From: Flammeovirgaceae bacterium
Lineage (GTDB): Bacteria; Bacteroidota; Bacteroidia; Cytophagales; Cyclobacteriaceae
Assembly (NCBI GenBank): GCA_016712035.1
Contig: JADJRT010000002.1
Coordinates: forward strand, 1 to 64,000
Direction of reading: 5' to 3'
Length of the DNA: 64,000 bases
Positions 10,865 to 20,394 of this stretch are shown piece after piece. Made by a program: the position numbers and the translations under genes. The notes below the pieces were generated by a model, which saw nothing but the letters and a program-made list of their open reading frames with translations, was not told the origin of the DNA and did not search any database. Every line of letters starts with the position of its first letter. Positions within the stretch are counted from its first letter, which is position 1.

Positions 10865-10903
10865 CCTGCGTCATACGACTTAGTTTATTATCATTTTCCT
10901 TGC

Positions 10904-10925
10904 CGTCAGGTCTTCCGACCTGACG
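10904..10925. repeat. Perfect hairpin, 9-bp stem
   Basis: CGTCAGGTC - TTCC - GACCTGACG. It stands 40 bases after the DUF1080 stop and could end that transcript, though no T-run follows. The core CAGGT matches the hairpin at 10996-11018, so both look like members of one repeat family. The rest of the 297-base gap 10865-11161 shows no gene. Confidence 0.6.
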
Positions 10926-10995
10926 AGCGCAAATCTAAAATAGATGTAAACTAACTTTGAAGCTTGTATTCTTAATAAAGCTAATGAATAATGAA

Positions 10996-11018
10996 ATGTC
11001 AGGTTGAAAACCTGACAT
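10996..11018. repeat. Perfect hairpin, 10-bp stem
   Basis: ATGTCAGGTT - GAA - AACCTGACAT, related in core to the hairpin 70 bases upstream. REP-like in size and setting; no further function can be read from it. Confidence 0.6.
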
Positions 11019-11161
11019 CAAAATAATTCTAACCGATGCGAAGTAGACGCCTCGAAGATTAACTCGTTATATTTAGATTTATTTTCTCAAAAAAGAATAA
11101 ACTGTCAAATTCTAAAAGATCCGGCTTTTGAATATCAATACAACCTATGTAAAATTACACG

Positions 11162-12070
11162 ATGATTTCTTTCAAGCACAATGTATTCCTGGAGGTTACC
11201 CGCCAACTTAATTTTACTAAGGCGAGTCAAGTATTGCATATCAGCCAACCTGCTGTAACCAAGCATATTCAACAATTAGAAAAGCAATATCAAACTAGTT
11301 TGTTCAGTCGTAAGGGAAATGCCATTACACTAACCAAAACCGGGCAAATGCTTTTGAGTATCTGGTGAAGGCAAAGGAGATTGAGAATAAATTTGAATAT
11401 GAAATTAATAATCAGCGTGATAAGTTTCATGCCAAAGGCGAGCTGAAACTAGGGGCCAGCACAACCATTGCACTTTATATTATTCCTCCTGTATTGTCTG
11501 GGTTCAGACAAAGGCACCCTGATGTGCGAATGAGTTTGTTTAATCGAAACTCCGAAAGTGTGTTAAAGGCGTTGATGGATCAGGAAATTGATTTAGGTAT
11601 TGTAGAAGGCAAGAAGAAAATGGGAGCCGTAAATGCACAACACTTCCTGACGGATGAGGTAATTCCTGTTTGTTCTGCGCACAGCTCGTTGGCTAAAAAA
11701 ATAAAATTTTCTGAAAGTGACTTAAAAAAATATTCCCATTGCCTTACGAGAACGCGGTTCGGGTACATTGGCTGCGATCAAGCAAGCCCTGGCCGGGAAA
11801 GGGATTAAGATGTCGGACCTAAAAACCAGCATTCAATTGGGGGGTACGGAAGCACTTAAAAATTTTATTTTAGTCGATGATAGTATGGGCTTTTTGCCTA
11901 TGCGTTCTGTTGCCAAAGAGTTAACCTCTGGTAGTTTGGTAAGATTGTTTGTGGAAGGGCTTACCATTACAAGGCAGTTTTATTTTGTTCAGCGCCATGG
12001 AGATGAGAATCACGGCCTCAACAATGTTTTCGTAAAATTCGCGAAAAACTACTATAATATTAAGTTATAA
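11162..12070 (+). CDS. LysR-family transcriptional regulator, two frameshifts
   Basis: Standard LysR length (about 300 residues) once joined. N-terminal winged helix: FTKASQVLHISQPAVTKHIQ, TSLFSRKGNAITLTKTGQ. Substrate-binding domain: LKLGASTTIALYIIPPVLSG, FRQRHPDVRMSLF, LMDQEIDLGIVEGKK, then in the last frame GTLAAIKQALAGKGI and FILVDDSMGFLPMRSVAKEL. The first break (about 11350) loses one base in a T run, restoring EYLVKAKEIE. The second (about 11740) restores ALRERGSGT, the conserved LysR segment. Threonine synthase follows 84 bases later on the same strand, but the regulated genes and effector are unknown; LysR proteins usually sense a small metabolite of a neighbouring pathway. Confidence 0.85.
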
Positions 12071-12154
12071 TAGATAACGATTTGATATTGGCGTACTAAT
12101 CGGTGGGCCTCTACCTTAGCCATCGAATTTAAAAATCACGTCAATTCAATTGTT

Positions 12155-13318
12155 ATGGTGAAAGAAGAAATCTCACGCGCTAATGCCTTGTTCTGCGCTG
12201 AATGCCAACAGCCATTTTCTATTTATGAAGTCAATACGTATTCGTCTTGTCATCAAGCTCCTCTTTTAACTCAATATGATTTAACGGACTTAACCATTGA
12301 GGCTATCAACCAAAATGAACGCTCTATGTGGCGCTATGCAGAGGTTCTCCCTGTTTTGGAACAAGCCAATATTGTATCGTTGGGTGAAGGATGGACTCCC
12401 TTATTAAAATTGAAACGACTAGCGGAGAAATTTCAGGTCGAGAATTTATATTTCAAAGACGAATCGGCAAACCCTACAGGCTCTTTCAAAGCCCGCGGAT
12501 TAAGCATGGCCGTTTCAAAAGCCAAAGAATTAGGAATTGAAAATTGTATTATTCCAACGGCCGGCAATGCAGGCGGTGCACTGGCAGCCTATTGCGCACA
12601 CGCGGGAATGAAGGCCACGGTGGTCATGCCCACTCATACACCTATGCCCTTTAAAAAAGAATGCGAATACTTTGGTGCCAATCTCGTGTTGGTGGATGGA
12701 TTGATTAGCGATTGCGCAAGAAAAGTTGCATCCCTCAATCTAAACGGAAAATACTTTGACATGTCTACTATGAAAGAGCCTTATCGGCTGGAAGGAAAGA
12801 AAACCATGGGCTACGAAATCGCAGAACAACTTAATTGGCAATTACCTGATGTAATCTTATACCCCACAGGAGGTGGTACCGGACTTATTGGTATGTGGAA
12901 AGCATTTAACGAGATGATCAAGTTGGGCTGGATTCCTCCTTCAAACTTTCCCCGATTTATTGCCGTGCAAACTGAAAATTGCAAGCCAGTTGTGGACTCG
13001 TTCTTCTCTGCAGAATTTGCCTCTCCCTGTTTGCCATCAGTCGCCAATGGACTTTCAGTTCCATTTCCTTTTGCGCATACCCTTATCAAATTTATTTTGC
13101 AAGACACTTCGGGAACTGCTATTGCTGTTTCGGAACAAGCCATTGTAGAAAATGTAAAAGAAATAGCCTCGCTTGAGGGTATGTTAGTAGCTCCGGAAGG
13201 AGCAGCATTGGTTGAAGCATTAAAAATATTGCTGGTTACAGAAGAAATCGATCGTGATGAAAAAATACTATTGCTCAATACCGGTTCTGGTTACAAATAT
13301 TTAGAGAACCTACCCTAA
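12155..13318 (+). CDS. thrC: Threonine synthase
   Basis: PLP-dependent enzyme of 387 residues that converts O-phosphohomoserine to threonine. An N-terminal zinc-ribbon-like segment (FCAECQQPF ... SSCHQ) precedes the fold-type II PLP domain: LGEGWTPLLKL, then NPTGSFKARGL with the PLP lysine, PTAGNAGGALAAYCA for substrate and phosphate, YPTGGGTGLIGMWKAF for cofactor phosphate, and a C-terminal LLLNTGSGYKYLE. The length and N-terminal finger fit the class of threonine synthases found in archaea and many bacteria. It is intact, unlike most neighbours. Related PLP lyases cannot be wholly excluded, but the motif set is typical. Confidence 0.85.
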   Translation: MVKEEISRANALFCAECQQPFSIYEVNTYSSCHQAPLLTQYDLTDLTIEAINQNERSMWRYAEVLPVLEQANIVSLGEGWTPLLKLKRLAEKFQVENLYFKDESANPTGSFKARGLSMAVSKAKELGIENCIIPTAGNAGGALAAYCAHAGMKATVVMPTHTPMPFKKECEYFGANLVLVDGLISDCARKVASLNLNGKYFDMSTMKEPYRLEGKKTMGYEIAEQLNWQLPDVILYPTGGGTGLIGMWKAFNEMIKLGWIPPSNFPRFIAVQTENCKPVVDSFFSAEFASPCLPSVANGLSVPFPFAHTLIKFILQDTSGTAIAVSEQAIVENVKEIASLEGMLVAPEGAALVEALKILLVTEEIDRDEKILLLNTGSGYKYLENLP

Positions 13319-13391
13319 CCTATGATTATCGTTCAATCAGTGAAGATCATTCAAAAAATAATTCCTTATGGGTATGCGATCAGGATTTGAG

Positions 13392-14717
13392 TTACAGTTT
13401 TAATACCCGCATTTCAGCGCGTCTGTTTTTTTCGCGGTTGGCTTCGGTATCATTGGGTGCAACAGGTCGATCAGGTCCATACCCGACAGAAATAATCCGG
13501 CCTTCATCAATTCCCTTTCCAACGATGAAATCCTTGCAGGCTTTAACCCTCTTATAAGAAAGTGATTTATTCAATGCCCGATCTCCTTCTGAAGAAGTAT
13601 GACCTGCCAACTCTATTTCGGCATTGGGATAAGCCTTTAGAAACGAAACAATCTTTTCGAGCTCGACTTTAGAGGCTTCGCGCAACTCTGTTTTTCCTTG
13701 ATCGAAAAGAATAGCATTGAGCGTAATCGTTTCACCGGCAGCAATAGGTTTGTTGTCATACTTTGCCTTGGTCTTTGAGCGTGTCAGATAAATAGTTGCT
13801 TCATTGTCTTGCCCTTGAATAATGTCAGCCGATGTATACCCATCTGCGTAACCGGGTGCTGATGCAGAAATAATTTCAAGTCCGGTAGGAATATTTTTTA
13901 TAGAGTATAGCCCTTGTTGATTTGCGGTTGCCGTTGTTTTGTCTGCTAACGAAACGTTTGCGTTTGCAATGGGTTCCTGCGTTTCTCTATCCAAAACATT
14001 TCCGTGGATGCTTCCTTTACAGGAGTTTTCTCTTTTTCTGTTGATGAGGATACGCATGAAGTCCAACGCGAAGCCATCATGTGCGCCCGTGGATTCATCG
14101 ATACGAAGGGTGATTTCATTTTTAGCCAGGTCAGGATAAAATTCTTCTGGTATGGGAATAGAGATCAGTTTCCCGACCGGCCCGGTTTGTTCAATGGCAT
14201 TCAGGAATTTTTCTGCTTCTATAAACCGTTTTCCATTGATGGTGATTGTAAACTTAGAGCAAAAAATAGGTGCTTGAAAGTCGTCAATGAAAAGTTGGAG
14301 AAAAGCATTTTTGATTTCAACATTTTGAATGGAATTGAGTGCTAAAACAAAATCGGAAGGCTTATTTTGTTTCGCATCGGCACTTTCCGCATATCCATCG
14401 GCCAGGCAAATAATTTTTGCATCCTTTCTGAATTTTGAAGAAAGTAGAATTCGATCAAATCCTGACTGCTCATTCGGATCAACATCCCACGGATAGGCAT
14501 GCGCTTGTGTCATGTGGCCGCAGAACGGATCAAAACCTTCGGGCCAACCAAAACCCAGATTATCAACATCGCCCAATCGAATGATGTACTCGGCCTCACT
14601 GGTGTTCTTTAGCGCTACAAATGATTTCGCCCATTCACGATCATCGGTAACGGTCTTAACCTGGGCATGCAACTGTACTATACAAAGTGCAAGCAAAATG
14701 AAGAGTGCGTTGCGCAT
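13392..14717 (-). CDS. OmpA-family protein with carboxypeptidase-regulatory-like domain
   Basis: 441 residues from the ATG at 14717, which begins a good signal peptide (MRNALFILLALCIVQLHAQ); an upstream ATG would add a non-signal leader. The first 200 residues are an unrecognised beta-rich domain. A CarboxypepD_reg-like beta-sandwich follows (GSIHGNVLDRETQEPIANA, GLYSIKNIPTG), then an OmpA peptidoglycan-binding domain (LNAILFDQGKTELREAS, IELAGHTSSEGD, SLSYKRVKACKDFIVGKGI, ANREKNRRAEMRVLKL). Likely anchored between outer membrane and peptidoglycan. It follows the isomerase-like gene at 14753-15619 on the same strand with 35 bases between. Confidence 0.85.
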   Translation of the reverse strand: MRNALFILLALCIVQLHAQVKTVTDDREWAKSFVALKNTSEAEYIIRLGDVDNLGFGWPEGFDPFCGHMTQAHAYPWDVDPNEQSGFDRILLSSKFRKDAKIICLADGYAESADAKQNKPSDFVLALNSIQNVEIKNAFLQLFIDDFQAPIFCSKFTITINGKRFIEAEKFLNAIEQTGPVGKLISIPIPEEFYPDLAKNEITLRIDESTGAHDGFALDFMRILINRKRENSCKGSIHGNVLDRETQEPIANANVSLADKTTATANQQGLYSIKNIPTGLEIISASAPGYADGYTSADIIQGQDNEATIYLTRSKTKAKYDNKPIAAGETITLNAILFDQGKTELREASKVELEKIVSFLKAYPNAEIELAGHTSSEGDRALNKSLSYKRVKACKDFIVGKGIDEGRIISVGYGPDRPVAPNDTEANREKNRRAEMRVLKL

Positions 14718-14752
14718 AAAATACAGAGGCGTGTTTGAACAGCGAACAACCA

Positions 14753-15619
14753 TCACTTAAACCCGATATTCTGCATCCCTTTGAAGCTGATTGTTACAGA
14801 TTGCATCGGAGTGATACCATCGAAGGTCATATCTTGCTCCGCAATAAAATACTCCATGCCAGCAAGTTCTTTTGAGCAAGTATTTTTTTTAAAATCGATC
14901 GTGCCTGTACCTACAGGAGCAAATCGTCCCTGGCTGTCCATGTCTTTAATATGCCAGATCTTGAATCTGCCAGGATATTTTTGGAAATAAGCGATGGGGT
15001 CCGCACCGGCTTTAGTGATCCAATATAAATCGAGCTGAATATTTACATGAGCCGGGTCGGTATGTTCCAAGAAGTAATCCATGGGTGTGATGCCATTCGC
15101 ATTGGGCTTGAATTCAAAATCGTGGTTGTGATAAAGCATCTTTATTCCGGCCTCGGTGCATTTTTTACCAACCATGTTTAATACCTCCGTTACAAATTCC
15201 ACACTGTAGCTCATGTACATGGATCTGGTCTCAGCATTAAATCTGAAGTGGCCCATCGGTGGAACCGGGATTACCAGATATTGAAAACCAGCGGCTTTCA
15301 CATCAGCAATAATTTGATCTGCATTATCGAAGGTGATCTCATTTTGGTGCGCACTTAGCGGATTAAATCCCAAGTCGTTGAGCTTCTTTTTAAAATCAAC
15401 TGGCGCCATTCCAAAATATTTTCCATCCTTATATCCGGCTGCCGCTTCAATATTTTTATAACCAATGTCTGCAATTGCCTGCAGCGTAGAGTCAGCATTA
15501 GACTTCATATTGTTACGCACCGTGTAGAGAGTCATTCCACCATATCTTTCCTTGGGCTTATCACACGAAAACAAAACAACAATAAAGATGAGAGCAAGAA
15601 TAGAGATGAGGTTTTTCAT
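14753..15619 (-). CDS. Sugar phosphate isomerase/epimerase-like TIM barrel (lipoprotein)
   Basis: 288 residues with a lipobox (VVLFSC) and an AP-endonuclease-2 type TIM barrel: GGMTLYTVRNN, ALQAIADIGYKNIEAA in outline, LGFNPLSAHQNEI, GIKMLYHNHDFEF, VNIQLDLYWITKAGADPIAY and KIWHIKDMD. The His, Glu and Asp positions that hold the metal in xylose isomerase-like enzymes are present (HNHDFEF, QLDLYW, WHIKDMD). The protein is close in plan to the one at 43581-44510. The family includes 3-keto-sugar processing enzymes and epimerases; a periplasmic role in glycoside processing is likely, the substrate unknown. Confidence 0.82.
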   Translation of the reverse strand: MKNLISILALIFIVVLFSCDKPKERYGGMTLYTVRNNMKSNADSTLQAIADIGYKNIEAAAGYKDGKYFGMAPVDFKKKLNDLGFNPLSAHQNEITFDNADQIIADVKAAGFQYLVIPVPPMGHFRFNAETRSMYMSYSVEFVTEVLNMVGKKCTEAGIKMLYHNHDFEFKPNANGITPMDYFLEHTDPAHVNIQLDLYWITKAGADPIAYFQKYPGRFKIWHIKDMDSQGRFAPVGTGTIDFKKNTCSKELAGMEYFIAEQDMTFDGITPMQSVTISFKGMQNIGFK

Positions 15620-15734
15620 AGTTGAGGTTATTTTATAGCTAAAGGTAAATAAATTCTGCTTGTTAAAGCTTTAAATTATTCGCAAATCTTAATCAGAGCA
15701 GGTCAGATAAAAGATACTTAGCTATAGCAACTTA

Positions 15735-16178
15735 TTATTTTATTCGAGTTGAATGCAAAACGCTGATTTTCCATCTATCTTTCACTTTCACAGCAACAAT
15801 AGTTTCCAGCCATTGTATGGTTGTTTTTTTACCGTCTCTTATAATTTCAGAATGCAGATTATACGTTGTCCATGCTGTTTTATTATCCACATATGAGGTT
15901 ATAAAATCAAGACTGTTTACTCTTTTAAAATCGCTGGCCGTGTTTAACTGGATTGCTTTTCGAATAAGCGTATCCAAATTCCAAACCTGACCATATTCAA
16001 GAAGTAAAATATCGACAGTACAATAGTTTCTCAAATTGATTGAATCTCGGTTTGATAAAGCCTCAAAAAAATTAATGACAGTATGCTGTACATCCTGTTG
16101 GTTTTTTGTTAACAATTGTTGAGCCTGTGCTACTCTTGAAAAAGAAAATACAAGGATTAGAAAGGTGATTGCTTTCAT
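15735..16178 (-). CDS. Secreted NTF2-like (SnoaL-type) protein
   Basis: 147 residues with signal peptide MKAITFLILVFSFSRVAQAQ. The mature part fits an NTF2-like cone: HTVINFFEALSNRDSINLRN at the start and TTIQWLETIVAVKVKDRWKI before the C-terminal SVLHSTRIK. Members are small ligand-binding or enzymatic domains; nothing here identifies a substrate. It stands alone, 115 bases before the isomerase-like gene. Confidence 0.7.
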   Translation of the reverse strand: MKAITFLILVFSFSRVAQAQQLLTKNQQDVQHTVINFFEALSNRDSINLRNYCTVDILLLEYGQVWNLDTLIRKAIQLNTASDFKRVNSLDFITSYVDNKTAWTTYNLHSEIIRDGKKTTIQWLETIVAVKVKDRWKISVLHSTRIK

Positions 16179-16256
16179 ACTTTATTGAAGGTTTTTTATT
16201 GTTAGTCACTGACCAGCAATCCGCATTTTCAATTACCAAGTAACTTCATTTAACCT

Positions 16257-16280
16257 GTTGCGGGTCAGACTACCCGCAAC
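16257..16280. repeat. Hairpin with 9-bp perfect stem
   Basis: GTTGCGGGT - CAGACT - ACCCGCAAC, 32 bases after the stop of the STAND gene and before the start of the NTF2-like gene on the same strand. GC-rich stem without a T-run, so a REP-like element or a factor-assisted terminator. Confidence 0.5.
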
Positions 16281-16311
16281 ATCAAATGGGGGTTAGACAT
16301 AGAGATAATAT

Positions 16312-18981
16312 TTATCGAATTTTAATATTGATTGCACAAGTACCTTCGAAATTTTCACCCACTTCAAACTCGACTAGTTGACCATTCGCAATGTTTTTCC
16401 AGTCAGTCCAGTTATTAATATCGATGAATGAAGCTTTGTTAGCGTACAAACGTCCAATAGAAGCTTCTATAAAAACGTAAGGGGAAGTAATTGCAATTGA
16501 GGTACGGTCTATATTACCGGTGAGTTTATTAGCAGCCTGAGTATTTTTCTCATTTGGCAAAAGAATCCCATCGATACTTTCAACTTGAAACTTGTCACAA
16601 AATTTTAGCAAATCTTATATTTGATTGGAGATATACTAATTTGGGGTCATACTCAATTAGTAATCTTTTTGCGAAGTCAAAATGATCTGAAAGTATCAGA
16701 AAAGGGATCGATGATATATATAAATACAGCGCATCGCAAAATCCCTAATTACTTTATAGTCGTAATTCTTTGCTTTGAAGCATATCTCAAAGATTTCTAT
16801 TGATTTCTTGAAACAATCAAAAGCACCAGTGAAATCATTTTCAATTCTAATTTTGTGAATTGCCTTATTCTGCAGATATCGAATCATATCCGTGTGCGCT
16901 ATTCTTGTGTCTTTTGGATTGACGTAGCCCTTCAATAAATTTTCAATGATTTCTATCGCCTCATCATACTTATGGTGAGCATTTAAGCATCTAGCTATTA
17001 AAAAGGCTGTGAATGAATTATTGGGTCTGAGTAGGTAAACCTTCTGTGCATAATCAAATGCCGTGTTTATATCTTCGATTTGAAATAATAAAAATTGTGA
17101 ATAATAAAACAGAAGCCTAAGATTTGCAGGTTCAATCTCAAGTCCCGTTCTATAATCTTCATCAGCTCCAAGATAGTCTCCAGCAGTAGCTTTTATGAAA
17201 GCACTGACTCTATAAGTTTCAAAATAATTTGGCACAATACTTTTAGCCTCATCAATCTTTTTAAGAGCTTCGACAAACTCTGTGTTTTTTGAAAAACTTA
17301 ACGCCTCCGTTAAGAATTTCGCAGCTATTCGCTCATTTGGAGTTCGGTATGAGAGCGCATTTAAACTAAATTCATTATGCAGAGTGACCTGAGAGATATG
17401 CTCAACGCTTTGTGTTAGACTTCTTAATTTTGCGCTTATTTCTTTGACAGAATTTACGGGAAGTATGTGATTTTTGGATAAGTAATCACTAGAAAAATCG
17501 GTTATCGAGTATGAAACCTCTTCTAGATTACTCTTCCCAACTATTTCTCGACTAATTAACGTTGTGGTGAATAATTCGTTTAAATGCTTTCTTACCTCAA
17601 TTGGTTGCATCCCAGATAGATAAATTATTTCGGCTGTATTTAAGCTTTTCCGCGCTCCCCGGATTGTGTCTAGTATCCTTAAGGCACCTTTGGAAAGTTT
17701 TTCATATACATTTGACAAGCAAAAGTTAAGCAAGTTGTTCTTGTTACTTAATACCTCATTAGGTGATATCCCGGTCTCAACAGTATTAACAAACCATTTC
17801 AAGGCTAATGGATTAAAGTACAATTTAGAGGCTATGTCCACAAGAGTCGCTTGAGGTAGCTTTAATAGGGTATCACTGTTTCTTATTCTTGCAATTTCTC
17901 TGATTAGGTTAGCGGATTCTACTTCGGTCAATCCAGACAGTTTCCTTGGAAACTCCAATTCCCCCAATCCGATTCTAGATGTAATAACAATGTTACATCT
18001 CATTTGAGCTTCACGAATAAAGTTTCTCACTTCCTCGCTTTGGATTGTCTCAAGGTTGTCTATAATGAGGAGCGTTTTGAATACAAGTAAATAGTCAAGT
18101 ATTTCATTTAGCTTTTGAGACGTATCTTCTAATTTACCTTTCTCATCCATGGACACTGAGATTGCATCGATTAAGCTGCCATAGTTTTTAATACTTGCAT
18201 GAATATCTTCAATCCCTTTTGCGGTCAACATAGTGGTCTTGGCCGAAGTCCATATAATTAATTCGAATGGACATTTCTCCCCTAAATCCAAAATGTCGTA
18301 AGCAACTTTTAAGGCAACAGCCGTTTTACCAACCCCACCATCGCCAATTATGCTTACTACCTTATTGCTCAAAATCAATTTCTTAATATCCTCAACATCC
18401 TTCTTACGTCCGATAAAACCGGTTTCATCGAAATCCGGAACAGGCAAATTATGAACTGCACTAATTTCTGGTTCGCTTTCAAAAAATGGAATTGTTAATG
18501 TTAAAACATATGAAGGATCCTTTTCAATCTTCAATCTTGTTTCAATGGTTGTTAGCCAATTGACTGGATCAGAACTTTGATTGTACGGACAAATTCACAC
18601 CGCAGCAAAGTCTCCTCCAATTAACGGTCGAGTATGCATTACTCGATTCCTTATGGGAGCGATACTTGTTAAGGTTTTAAAAATGCTTTTAAAGTATTCC
18701 TGTACAATTGGAGAAAAAAATACCTTGTTTTCGTTAATTGTTACAATAATCTCATTGAAATCTAAATATTCAATAACTGAATCAAGATTCTTATCGATTT
18801 CAATTCCCTGGTTGTCTTTTTGAAATCTAACTTTTATTTTCTCTCTAACTTGTTGGTCATGTATAAAAGCCAAGTCAGAATGGTAAGGTGTAATAAAATT
18901 GTTTATTAATAATTTGAGATCAATCTCAATACCATAAATGAGAGCTGCAATAGTAAGCCTTACTTCTGTAACTTTAGCCAT
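16312..18981 (-). CDS. HEPN - NB-ARC/STAND NTPase - TPR protein with OB-fold-like tail (candidate defence protein)
   Basis: Three open stretches read as one protein of about 890 residues. (1) 18595-18981: helical N-terminal domain ending in IRNRVMHTRPL, an exact HEPN ribonuclease motif (R111-N-x3-H116). (2) 16696-18534, in the same frame behind a TGA at 18595-18597: FIGRKKDVEDI, Walker A GDGGVGKT (about residues 213-220), Walker B TLLIIDN, the ITSR and NPLALK motifs of NB-ARC proteins, then TPR-like repeats (FVEALKKIDEAKSIVPNYFE and following). (3) Shifted frames near 16697 and 16605 continue with DHFDFAKRLLIEYDPKLVYL and end in FIDINNWTDWKNIANGQLVE and FEVGENFEGTCAINIKI, like a cold-shock/OB strand set. 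STAND NTPases act as threat sensors that switch on an effector; here RNA cleavage by HEPN is the likely effector. The joins are inferred. Confidence 0.72.
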
Positions 18982-19113
18982 ATTTATGATTGATATAAAT
19001 TCTGTATTAGCTTACAATCTAGGTTTGTTTTCTCAGTTTCTAAAGTTAATACTCCTTTTGTTATTGTTGGTCTCAAACGAACAATCCGAAATATGCCCAA
19101 GTTTAACAAAAGA

Positions 19114-20270
19114 TCACCCCTTCCAATCCACACCAGTATCCTTCCAACTTCGGGAGTTTGCGGAATTAATTACGGCTTCACATACTTTTTGGGTTTCCAA
19201 GGCATCCTGAAAAGTAGGGGCGCACGGTTTCCCGGTTTCCAAACATTTTAAAAGTCTGCCACCTGGTGGATGAAACTATGTTCGTAGCCAATGCCCAAGC
19301 CCGGCACCCACCACTTATCCATATAGGGTTGGTCGCCATCGGTAACATGGATGGAGCGCCAGCCGCGCACAATAGAGTCATCGCGGTGATCAAAGTATTC
19401 AAGTCGGTTTAAGTCATGCAAGTCCCACCGAATGGAAGCGTGCTCGCCATTAATCTCAAATGTGTATAATGCTTTATGGCCGCGAGCGTAACGCGTGGAT
19501 TCAAACAACCCCAACGATCCATTTTGAAAATGACAATGAAACAGACAGGCATCATCAATACCTACCTTTTGCACTTTACCGGTTAACTGATGCATGCGAT
19601 CTTTAATAAACGTTTCGGTCATAGCCGATACATCTTTGATACCGCCATTCAACCACATGGCTGTGTCGATGCAATGCGCCAATAAATCACCGGTTACACC
19701 AGAGCCTGCTACCTCCGCATCCAAACGCCAAAGTCCGGCCCCGCCTTGCGGAAGATCGGCACTAATCGTCCAGTCTTGTAAAAAGTTTGCGCGATAATGA
19801 AAAATCTTTCCAAGTTTTCCTGAATCAACAATTTGTTTGGCGAGGGTAACGGCTGGAAGTCTGCGGTAGTTATACCACACGGTGTTGGGCACTTTTGTTT
19901 TTTTAATGGCGGCCACCATCTTCTGACCTTCAGCCAAATTCCGTGACAATGGTTTTTCACACAAAATCATTTTGCCTGCGGCTGCAGCAGCTATAGCAAT
20001 CTCTGCATGGGTATCATTAGGAGTACAAATATCTACGGCATCAATATCCGTGCGTGCAATCAGTTTCTTCCAATCCGTTTCAAAGGATTCGTAACCCCAC
20101 TGTGCTGCAAACGCTTTTACTTTATCTGTACTGCGTGCACACACGGCTTTCAATACAGGTTGATATGCGAGATCAGGAAAAAAATTAGGAACGCGATTAT
20201 ATCCGTTGGAATGTGTTCGGCCCATAAACCCGGTGCCGATTAGTCCTATTCGAAGTTGTTTCTTGCTCAT
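19114..20270 (-). CDS. Gfo/Idh/MocA-family oxidoreductase, one frameshift
   Basis: About 385 residues. Rossmann NAD(P)-binding start IGLIGTGFMGRTHSNGYN, the family EKPLSRN motif, then the alpha/beta dimer domain (YRANFLQDWTISADLPQGGA, SGVTGDLLAHCIDTAMWLNG, HASIRWDLHDLNRLEYF, YEHSFIHQVADF). The frame ends early at 19248; one added T in a four-T run restores ADFLKCLETGKPCAPTFQDA and continues to a stop at 19114. Enzymes of this family oxidise or reduce sugars and inositols, often at C3. It is the last gene of the long minus-strand unit, consistent with a cytoplasmic step after import. Substrate not identifiable from sequence. Confidence 0.88.
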
Positions 20271-20308
20271 AGTGTAATGTGTTTAATCTTAAAATTTGTT
20301 AATAAGCG

Positions 20309-20391
20309 ACTAGCTTCTGGTTGCTAGATCCTGGCCAAAACTGCAACTTCACAAACTAGTAGCCAGCAACTAGCATCCAGCATCCAGCATC
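20309..20391. repeat. Imperfect inverted repeat plus tandem 7-mers
   Basis: CTAGCTTCTGGTTGCTAG (about 20310-20326) pairs with CTAGTAGCCAGCAACTAG (20355-20372) at 14 of 18 positions. Behind it CATCCAG is repeated almost three times (20373-20391). It fills the gap between the Gfo gene and the isomerase gene of one transcription unit, where a hairpin could tune relative mRNA levels. Confidence 0.45.
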
Positions 20392-20394
20392 CCG

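Noticed and set aside
11162..12070. LysR gene as a decayed pseudogene
   Set aside because: Two single-base losses restore all conserved motifs; no missense decay is visible between them.
16621..16803. Small plus-strand ORF inside the STAND gene end
   Set aside because: It lies opposite text that continues the STAND protein in the minus frames and has no recognisable motif.
7999..18597. TGA read as Trp (recoded genetic code)
   Set aside because: TGA is also the ordinary stop of several intact genes here, and TGG is used throughout for Trp. Only three in-frame TGAs were seen, and at least one is better explained by paired indels.
20373..20391. Short tandem CATCCAG repeats as a CRISPR-like or variable repeat array
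   Set aside because: Only about three 7-base units, no spacers, no cas genes nearby.
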